NCBI GenBank assembly: GCA_965204665.1
Contig: OZ242002.1
Coordinates: 1,798,001-1,862,000 of the forward strand
Source of the DNA: Nemesobacter sp965204665
Lineage (GTDB): Bacteria > Desulfobacterota_D > UBA1144 > Nemesobacterales > Nemesobacteraceae
DNA length: 64,000 bases
Reading direction: 5' to 3'
The notes under the pieces are model-generated. The model had not been told where the DNA came from, searched no databases, and saw only the letters and a list, made by a program, of their open reading frames with translations. Shown here piece after piece: positions 57,892-64,000 of the stretch (within the stretch, counting starts at the first letter, position 1; the number at the start of each line of letters is the position of its first letter). Position numbers and translations under genes: made by a program.

Positions 57892-59330
57892 TTACTGAAC
57901 CTATAGATTTCAAGAAAAACTCCATTGAAGCTCTCAGGGACCCGAAACTCAAAAAGTCTCTTGTCGATTTCACCGACAAAGTAAGAGCGTCAAGAAAAAA
58001 GGCGGTGAGCGAGGTTGCCGACTGGGAAAAACTCAGAACCGAAGCAAGACGGATAAAGGAAGAGGCCATCGGAAATCTTGACAATTACCTTTTGGAACTT
58101 GAAAAAAGCGTCCGAGGGGTAGGGGGCGAAGTGCACTGGGCGAAAGATGCTGAAGAAGCTTCGGCCATAGTGGTCGATATAGCAAGGAAAAACAACATCC
58201 GAAATGTTGTCAAGAGCAAATCAATGGCTACAGAGGAGATGGAACTCAACAAGCATCTGACATCGAACGGAATAGATACGGTGGAAACGGATCTGGGAGA
58301 ATACATAGTTCAACTCTGCGATGATCATCCCTTTCATATAATCGCTCCGGCAATCCATAAGACAAGGAAGGATATTTCAAAACTTTTCTCCGAGAAACTC
58401 GGGGTGCCGGAATATGAAAAATCACAGGAACTTACCAACATAGCGAGAAAAAAACTGCGGGAGAAATTCCTCTCCGCCGACATGGGTATATCCGGAGTCA
58501 ACTTCGCTGTGCCCGAAACCGGAACCGTGGTGATAGTGGAAAACGAAGGTAACGCCAGGCTTGCGACCACCTTTCCCGATATACATGTTGCCGTCATGGG
58601 AATAGAAAAAATCGTGCCCAAGTTCGAGCAACTCCCGATTTTCCTCAGTCTTCTGGCAAGAAGCGCGACAGGTCAGAGATCCTCGACCTATGTATCTCTG
58701 ATAACCGGTCCCAGCAGGGCGGGGGAGACCGACGGCCCCAGTCAGTTCCACCTGGTTCTTCTTGATAACGGAAGAAGTGAAATCGCAAAATCGGAAGAAA
58801 CCAGAGAGTCGCTTTACTGCATAAGATGCGGAGCGTGTCTCAATATATGTCCGGTTTACAGACAGGTCGGCGGCCACAGTTACGGATGGGTTTATTCAGG
58901 TCCTATCGGTGCGGTAATAACTCCTCAACTGAATGATCTTCATAAGACTGAAGATCTGCCGTTCGCATCCTCACTCTGCGGAGCCTGCAAGGATGTATGC
59001 CCGGTAAAAATTAATTTCCCCCGTGTCCTTCTCTCCCTCCGGCGAAAAGTAGTGGAGAAGTCAGGAAAAAGATTTGACATGGGTAAACTAACGGAAAAGA
59101 CCGCCTTCCGTATCTGGAGTTTTGTTTTCAGCAGGCCGTTTTACTACAACCTTGCGGGAAAAGCTGTGGCAGTACTGCAGCGCTTCTACCAGAAAGACGG
59201 TAAGTTGAAGAACCTTCCGCATCCTTTTTCAGCATGGACAAAAGAAAAAGACTTCCCCGCTTTTTCAAAAAAACCGTTCAGAGAAAGATGGAGAGAAAAA
59301 CACCAAGGCGGAAAAGGAACGCATAGATGA
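57888..59330 (+). CDS. lutB: Lactate utilisation iron-sulfur protein LutB
   Basis: The 480-residue protein has an N-terminal LUD domain (VPETGTVVIVENEGNARL) and a ferredoxin region with CIRCGACLNICPVYR and CGACKDVCPVKI for two [4Fe-4S] clusters, then a C-terminal LutB domain. ATGA overlaps with both neighbours show tight coupling. Confidence 0.92.
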   Translation: MITEPIDFKKNSIEALRDPKLKKSLVDFTDKVRASRKKAVSEVADWEKLRTEARRIKEEAIGNLDNYLLELEKSVRGVGGEVHWAKDAEEASAIVVDIARKNNIRNVVKSKSMATEEMELNKHLTSNGIDTVETDLGEYIVQLCDDHPFHIIAPAIHKTRKDISKLFSEKLGVPEYEKSQELTNIARKKLREKFLSADMGISGVNFAVPETGTVVIVENEGNARLATTFPDIHVAVMGIEKIVPKFEQLPIFLSLLARSATGQRSSTYVSLITGPSRAGETDGPSQFHLVLLDNGRSEIAKSEETRESLYCIRCGACLNICPVYRQVGGHSYGWVYSGPIGAVITPQLNDLHKTEDLPFASSLCGACKDVCPVKINFPRVLLSLRRKVVEKSGKRFDMGKLTEKTAFRIWSFVFSRPFYYNLAGKAVAVLQRFYQKDGKLKNLPHPFSAWTKEKDFPAFSKKPFRERWREKHQGGKGTHR

Positions 59331-59950
59331 CTTTCAGCGAATCAAAGGCGCTCATACTTCAGAATCTACGTTCCGCCAGAGTTGAGAAAAAGAGTGTACC
59401 GAAAAGCGTAGAACCGCTTCATTTTTCCAATCAATTATCTTTTGATTCAATACAGTTACAAAATAACTTTAAAGTTAATTTTGAGGCGGTGTCTGGTGAA
59501 GTACATATTCTCGGAGAAGAAGAAAATCTGGCTGAAAAAGTAGATGAACTTCTTGAGGAACTCGGTGCCGACTCGGTTTCCTTCTGGAATATGGAACTAT
59601 TGAAACCGCTGAAAATTCCGGCTGAAACCAGTCCGTCGACCGCAGATGCGGGAATAACCGGAGCTGATTTCGCCGTTGCCGATACCGGAACCCTGATTCT
59701 TCTGTCCGAGCCTAAGCAACCGAGACTAACTTCAATCCTGCCTCCTGTACATATAGCGATACTCAGAAAAGAAACAATAGTCCCCGATATTCATTTTCTG
59801 TTCGTAAAACTCGGAGAAACCTACGGCAACTATGAAGAACTCTGTTCCTGCATTTCTTTTATAACCGGACCCAGCAGAACCGCCGACATAGAACTTGATC
59901 TCACTCTAGGAGTTCACGGCCCGAAAAGAACCGTAGTGGTGATCATATAA
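59327..59950 (+). CDS. lutC: Lactate utilisation protein LutC (LUD domain)
   Basis: The 207-residue LUD-domain protein has the conserved VADTGTLILLS and FITGPSRTADIELDLTLGVHG at its C-terminus. It completes the lutABC operon. Confidence 0.9.
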   Translation: MTFSESKALILQNLRSARVEKKSVPKSVEPLHFSNQLSFDSIQLQNNFKVNFEAVSGEVHILGEEENLAEKVDELLEELGADSVSFWNMELLKPLKIPAETSPSTADAGITGADFAVADTGTLILLSEPKQPRLTSILPPVHIAILRKETIVPDIHFLFVKLGETYGNYEELCSCISFITGPSRTADIELDLTLGVHGPKRTVVVII

Positions 59951-59969
59951 CGATAGAGCGGGGAGTTTT

Positions 59970-59992
59970 TTTCACGAAGAGTTGTCGTGAAA
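59970..59992. other. Hairpin between converging lutC and the ATPase gene
   Basis: TTTCACGA and TCGTGAAA form an 8-base stem with a 7-base loop, 20 bases after lutC and 4 bases before the stop of the opposing gene. A T run lies on its 5' side only, so it is not a standard intrinsic terminator on either strand. Confidence 0.45.
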
Positions 59993-59995
59993 CAA

Positions 59996-61669
59996 TCAGG
60001 TTATACCGAATTCTCCGGCGATATGATCGAGTTTTTCCCTGATTTCCGGGTGGATTTCTTCCGCCGTCATTACTGCAGCCATCAGATACAGGTCGCGTTT
60101 CGGAATTTCCATTCCTATTTTTTTCAGCAGAGGCAGCAGGAATTCATCACCGGCTTTTATACGAGTGAGCGTCACATGTTTCCCGAAAAGGTCGGTTCCT
60201 TGAGGAACCTGCTTCCAGAATGCATTTTCCACTTGTGAGCGCAGTAGCGGAAACTCCGCAAAACGCAGGATGGGTTCCGGCTGAAGAAGATAGTTCTCAA
60301 TTTCATAACGGTCCCATTGCAGCACTTTCAAGTCCACCTTCGTGAACTCTTCATCCGGCCTGTTTTTATTATCTCCATCAATCAGACAAATCCCGCGCAT
60401 ATCTTTAACGGCTGCTTTCATGGCCAAGAAGTGCGCTCTTGCTTCTTTCAGGTTTCGTCCGCCGAGTACATGAACGAAACCTCGTTCAAAAAATTTCCGG
60501 GTGGAGTGATCCAGGATTCGTGCCCATTCGGTTAAAATTCTCCCGTCTGATTCACCTTCTACGTAGAGAACGCTTCCGGTCTCCCGAGCAAGCAAAAGAT
60601 CAGTTGTCGTAACTCTTTTCAGCACTTCTCGAAGTTGGTCGCGTTCGGTCGTACCGGCAAGCACAGAAGGTGATTGACCCAGGAAACCGAGTACACGTTC
60701 CGGTGCAGTTGCGTTCAGAACAACTTCCGAATGAGTGGCGACGATTACTTGCCCGCGCAGATCATGCGTCACTTTGCGAATCAGGTCATAGACCTGTCTC
60801 TGCAGAATTACATGTTGATGAGCATCGGGTTCATCAATCAGGATTACAGTCGATGTACGCGCGTAAAGGAAAGCAAACAGAAGCAGCACTTGGAGCGTGC
60901 CGCTCCCGACATTGGAGAGATCAAGCGGTCGAGTGTGTCCGGATTCTTTATATTCGCAAACTATATACGGCTGGCTTGGTGAATAAACAGGTTCAATCAG
61001 TTCAATCTGAAAAAGGTCGTAAATATGTTTTTTGAGTTTTTGCCATAGTTCCAAGTCTTCGTTCTCGGAAATTTCCCACAAGAGATTGCGTAGGATTTCT
61101 CCTGGTCTTCCCTGCCCGACGAGCAGATCCTGCATTCCACGGTCGCGCCTCGGCTCGTCACGTTCAATTCCGGAGAGTGGAGGAACATGAACAATGTCCA
61201 GAGATTTCACCTCTTCCGGTGGAAATTGTTTGATAACATCAAGCTCGAGATTCTTCGCACCTTTTGGACGCGCATATACCAACTCTGAGTTTATGTACTG
61301 AAGTTCTATTCCGCAGGTCCAGTTTTTTTCACCATCGGTGCCGCCTTCTACCTCAATCTCAATCAGCCTTCGTGCTCCGGACATGCCCTTAGGACCGGTG
61401 ACCTTCCTGTCTTCCCAGAGAAGGTTCATCTCTCGGAGAGGCACCGTGGTAATATCAGCACGAGGAATAGCCACGCCCAGCCGCTTGACTGCCTTGCTTC
61501 TCTCCATCTGCGTTATCCATCGATTAAGACAAAGTTTCCATGTGGCAATTGCTTGAAGCAGTGTGGATTTCCCCGTGTTGTTCGGTCCCGCAAGGACCAT
61601 AGAATCCATTAGATCAAATTTATGCTCACGGAAACACTTGAAGTTTCTGATCGTGACGTGTCGAATCAT
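59996..61669 (-). CDS. ABC-type ATPase with C-terminal TOPRIM domain (OLD-like)
   Basis: The 557-residue protein has Walker A GPNNTGKSTLLQAI at residues 33-46, an ABC signature-like LSNVGSGTLQVLLLFAF and Walker B VILIDEPDAHQH. A TOPRIM-type nuclease half follows, with YVEGESDGRIL (the Glu) and CLIDGDNKN (the Asp-x-Asp), then DRYEIENYLL. This is the layout of OLD-family nucleases, several of which act in phage defence. No UvrD-like or other known partner is adjacent, so it may act alone (class 1-like). It is flanked by housekeeping genes. Confidence 0.8.
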   Translation of the reverse strand: MIRHVTIRNFKCFREHKFDLMDSMVLAGPNNTGKSTLLQAIATWKLCLNRWITQMERSKAVKRLGVAIPRADITTVPLREMNLLWEDRKVTGPKGMSGARRLIEIEVEGGTDGEKNWTCGIELQYINSELVYARPKGAKNLELDVIKQFPPEEVKSLDIVHVPPLSGIERDEPRRDRGMQDLLVGQGRPGEILRNLLWEISENEDLELWQKLKKHIYDLFQIELIEPVYSPSQPYIVCEYKESGHTRPLDLSNVGSGTLQVLLLFAFLYARTSTVILIDEPDAHQHVILQRQVYDLIRKVTHDLRGQVIVATHSEVVLNATAPERVLGFLGQSPSVLAGTTERDQLREVLKRVTTTDLLLARETGSVLYVEGESDGRILTEWARILDHSTRKFFERGFVHVLGGRNLKEARAHFLAMKAAVKDMRGICLIDGDNKNRPDEEFTKVDLKVLQWDRYEIENYLLQPEPILRFAEFPLLRSQVENAFWKQVPQGTDLFGKHVTLTRIKAGDEFLLPLLKKIGMEIPKRDLYLMAAVMTAEEIHPEIREKLDHIAGEFGIT

Positions 61670-61898
61670 CGACGGACTCCCGAGTGCGGAAGGCTGTTCA
61701 CAACAACTTGATTCTTGATAATACCATGTTCAACAAGGTGGAATTCTGTGAAAAGCGGGACTTTCCGAGAAATACATCGAGTCTTCATTCTGTTTGACAA
61801 CCGAGACCTGCGAGTGAAACCTGAGACAGTTGGAATATCAATAAACAAGAGAAGATTCCATGTAAAACCTCAACCAAGTTCGAAGAGATATGCACAAC

Positions 61899-63326
61899 TT
61901 ATTTTTCCAATGACTTCCTCAGTATTACGTTTACGACGGCAGGGTCGGCTTTTCCCCTCGTTATCTTCATCACTTGACCGACGAAAAATCCGAGGAGCTT
62001 TTTATCTCCGCCTCTGTACCTTTCCACTTCTTTAGGATTTTCTTCAATTATTCTTTTTACTATTGAAGAAAGTTCGTCCTCGTCGGTGATTTGAGCAAGT
62101 CCCTTCTCCGCTATTATTTCTCCCGGATGTTTTCCGCCGTCCATCATCTCAGAAAATATTTCTTTAGCCGTCTTGCGGTTTATTCTTCCTTCTCCGATGA
62201 GATTTAAGAGTTCAGCAAGGTTTTCCGGTTTCACCGGAAAATCCACTACCTCGTCCTCGTTCTCAATTTCCCTCAACATTTCGTTTAAGATCCAGTTGCT
62301 CGCCGCCTTCTTATCACCTGCATGCTTTGCGCACTGTTCAAAGTATTGTGCGAGCTGTCTTGAAGATGAAAGGGTTTCAGCATCGTTTCTCGGTATGCCG
62401 AATTCATCTACGAATCTGTTCAGTTTTTCTTCGGGAAGTTCCGGTAGGGAGAGCCGTATTTTCTCCAGATAATCCTCCGCAACCGCAACCGGCAGAAGAT
62501 CCGGATCAGGGAAATACCTGTAGTCATGAGCCTCTTCTTTAGATCTCATGGCGAATGTGACTCCTTTCTGGGAGTCAAAAAGTCTGGTTTCCTGAGCAAT
62601 CTTTTTCCCGCTCCGTAGAGCTGTCTCCTGCCTCTTTATTTCATACTCTACGGCTTTTTGGATAAAGCGGAAGGAATTGAGGTTTTTTATCTCGGTTTTT
62701 GTTCCGAATTCACTCTGTCCGACCGGTCGCACGGAAACATTCGCGTCGCAACGTAAACTTCCTTCTTCCATATTTCCATCGCAGACCTCAATATATCTCA
62801 GAATCATTCTCAGTTTCTTTACGTACTCGGAGGCTTCTTCGGCGGTTGAGATATCAGGCTCGCTGACTATCTCCACAAGTGGCACCCCGGCCCGATTGAG
62901 GTCTATGTGGCTTTTATGGTCAGAGTATTCATGTACAAGTTTCCCCGCGTCTTCCTCAAGGTGTATACGGGTTATCCTGATCTTTTTTTTACCGTTCCGT
63001 GTTTCTATCTCGAGATGTCCACCAAGACAAAGCGGTTCATCGTACTGGGAAATCTGATAACCTTTCGGGAGGTCGGGATAGAAGTAGTTTTTTCTTGCGA
63101 ATCTGGATTTTCCGGCAATTTCACAATTGGTCGCAAGTCCCGCCTTTATCGCGTATTCAAGAACTTTTTCATTGAAAACCGGCAACACACCGGGCATTCC
63201 CAGACAGACCGGGTTCACCTGGGTGTTGGGGGGACTTCCGAATTTGGTCGAAGCTGAAGAGAATATTTTAGATTCAGTGGCGAGTTGCGCGTGCACTTCA
63301 AGGCCGATTACCGCTTCGTATTCCAT
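61899..63326 (-). CDS. gatB: Aspartyl/glutamyl-tRNA amidotransferase subunit B
   Basis: The 475-residue protein starts EAVIGLEVHAQL and has FFYPDLPKGYQISQYD, LEEDAGKL, IDLNRAGVPLVEIVSEPD, GSLRCDANVSVRP and a C-terminal YqeY-like tail domain, the full GatB layout. It transamidates misacylated Glu-tRNA-Gln or Asp-tRNA-Asn together with GatA and GatC, which are not in this window. Confidence 0.95.
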   Translation of the reverse strand: MEYEAVIGLEVHAQLATESKIFSSASTKFGSPPNTQVNPVCLGMPGVLPVFNEKVLEYAIKAGLATNCEIAGKSRFARKNYFYPDLPKGYQISQYDEPLCLGGHLEIETRNGKKKIRITRIHLEEDAGKLVHEYSDHKSHIDLNRAGVPLVEIVSEPDISTAEEASEYVKKLRMILRYIEVCDGNMEEGSLRCDANVSVRPVGQSEFGTKTEIKNLNSFRFIQKAVEYEIKRQETALRSGKKIAQETRLFDSQKGVTFAMRSKEEAHDYRYFPDPDLLPVAVAEDYLEKIRLSLPELPEEKLNRFVDEFGIPRNDAETLSSSRQLAQYFEQCAKHAGDKKAASNWILNEMLREIENEDEVVDFPVKPENLAELLNLIGEGRINRKTAKEIFSEMMDGGKHPGEIIAEKGLAQITDEDELSSIVKRIIEENPKEVERYRGGDKKLLGFFVGQVMKITRGKADPAVVNVILRKSLEK

Positions 63327-63751
63327 AAAGTTCTTTCCTTCAGAAGAGTTTTTATCATTTGCCCGTTAACCGAGTGAAAATTGTATATATGCTTTTTCCT
63401 ACAAGCAAATGAACGAAGCAATCGCATCTGTCGCTTCAGGATTTTCGGGCGTCATCGTTGGTACGGTGTCACCTTGATTTCGAGAGTGCTGGACCAGAAA
63501 AAAAAGCTCGCTATCCGGCAATCCGAGTTGTCTGCATTCCTGATGAGTTTTCGGAACAGTGCGCCGATGTGGTTGCCGATGACGGGTTGCGTTGCGGGCA
63601 GAGAACCGCCGAAGGGTGTCTCGACACAGGTTGCACTACCACCGAGAGCCTGCCGTTGCCGAGCAATGTCGACTGGAAGAACCATTAATCACAACCTGAT
63701 GTACCTAATTGTTATCTCTAATGAATTTGGTACATTACACATGAAACGAAC
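63327..63751. other. Intergenic region between gatB and the cysteine desulfurase gene
   Basis: The 425 bases between divergent genes must hold both promoters. Several overlapping short frames exist on both strands, but none has a ribosome site plus recognisable domain. I see no RNA gene or strong repeat. Confidence 0.4.
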
Positions 63752-64000
63752 ATGAAAAGTGCATTTAAATTTAAGGAAGACTGCATATACCTCGATTATC
63801 AGGCAACCACTCCGGTCGACCCGAGGGTTGCAGATGTGATGTTGCCTTACATAACAGACGGATTCGGCAATCCTCACTCCGAACATTCTTTCGGTTGGCA
63901 GGCCGCCGGTGCGATTGAACGGGCGACTGAACATGTCGCGGACCTGATAGGATGTGCCGCAGGTGAGATCATCTTTACCTCAGGCGCTACGGAGGCGAAT
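63752..64000 (+). CDS. Cysteine desulfurase, N-terminal part
   Basis: The ATG at 63752 opens a frame running off the window end. YLDYQATTPVDPRVADVMLP, FGNPHSEHSFGWQA and IIFTSGATEAN are the start of IscS/NifS class V aminotransferase-fold desulfurases. It supplies sulfur for iron-sulfur clusters and tRNA thiolation; which paralogue (IscS or NifS) cannot be told from this part. Confidence 0.88.
   Translation, partial: MKSAFKFKEDCIYLDYQATTPVDPRVADVMLPYITDGFGNPHSEHSFGWQAAGAIERATEHVADLIGCAAGEIIFTSGATEAN

Noticed and set aside
61666..61848. 60-codon minus-strand frame overlapping the ATPase start
   Set aside because: TTG start without a clear ribosome site, no recognisable domain, and an opposing frame in the same bases. 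A real partner gene cannot be supported.
63381..63755. Overlapping frames between gatB and the desulfurase gene
   Set aside because: Three frames on both strands compete, none with a ribosome site or motif. Treated as intergenic.

Overview
The window is about 64 kb from a Gram-negative bacterium. Evidence for an outer membrane comes from two lipobox lipoproteins, an outer-membrane beta-barrel protein, and a System I (Ccm) cytochrome c maturation operon with a periplasmic heme chaperone. The genetic code is standard. The 16S gene is complete and would settle the taxonomy. By eye I can only suggest a deep-branching aerobic lineage such as Candidatus Dadabacteria or a relative, with low confidence.

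Layout. 1-9.8 kb holds housekeeping genes: a PolB-type exonuclease, trhO, a leftward run of nnr, tsaE, lysC and cimA, a radical SAM gene and cysS. 9.8-15.1 kb is accessory: an lpd remnant, a lipoprotein with collagen-like and RTX repeats whose promoter contains a G9 tract, and two adjoining copies of an IS1182-type element. 15.3-20.2 kb is an rRNA operon (16S, tRNA-Ile, tRNA-Ala, 23S) with no 5S. It is flanked by inverted ends of the same IS. 20.5-25.3 kb is a large DNA methyltransferase gene cut by an IS1634-type element with a 6-bp target duplication; the uninterrupted reading frame can be rebuilt exactly. 25.5-28.8 kb carries rmuC, an exonuclease-BRCT protein and an enoyl reductase-like SDR. 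29.3-33.9 kb holds a tightly packed NurA-HerA-DNA methyltransferase operon, the best candidate for an uncharacterised defence system. 34-39 kb is mostly housekeeping (gltA, an M42 peptidase, rarA, gloA). 39-42.6 kb holds a PD-(D/E)XK nuclease, an AAA/DUF4143 ATPase and a second collagen/RTX lipoprotein. 43-49.4 kb is the cytochrome c maturation operon (ccmABCDEF, a CcmI-like protein and a membrane-anchored cytochrome c). Its CcmE is the Cys-type variant, and ccmA appears to start at an ATA codon. 49.4-57 kb mixes an MFS transporter, a thioesterase, the barrel protein, an AlbA-type ATP-binding protein, another AAA/DUF4143 ATPase, and a coupled DUF4365 plus unknown pair. 57-64 kb carries lutABC, an ABC-TOPRIM (OLD-like) ATPase, gatB and the start of a cysteine desulfurase.

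How the genes work together. LysC and CimA feed aspartate-family and isoleucine synthesis. Citrate synthase, the Lut lactate oxidation complex and Ccm-matured cytochromes point to respiratory metabolism. Accessory material sits between the housekeeping blocks and is rich in nucleases, methyltransferases, AAA ATPases and IS elements, as expected of a defence island. Several accessory genes are broken by frameshift or IS insertion. Nine-base C/G tracts occur at four places.
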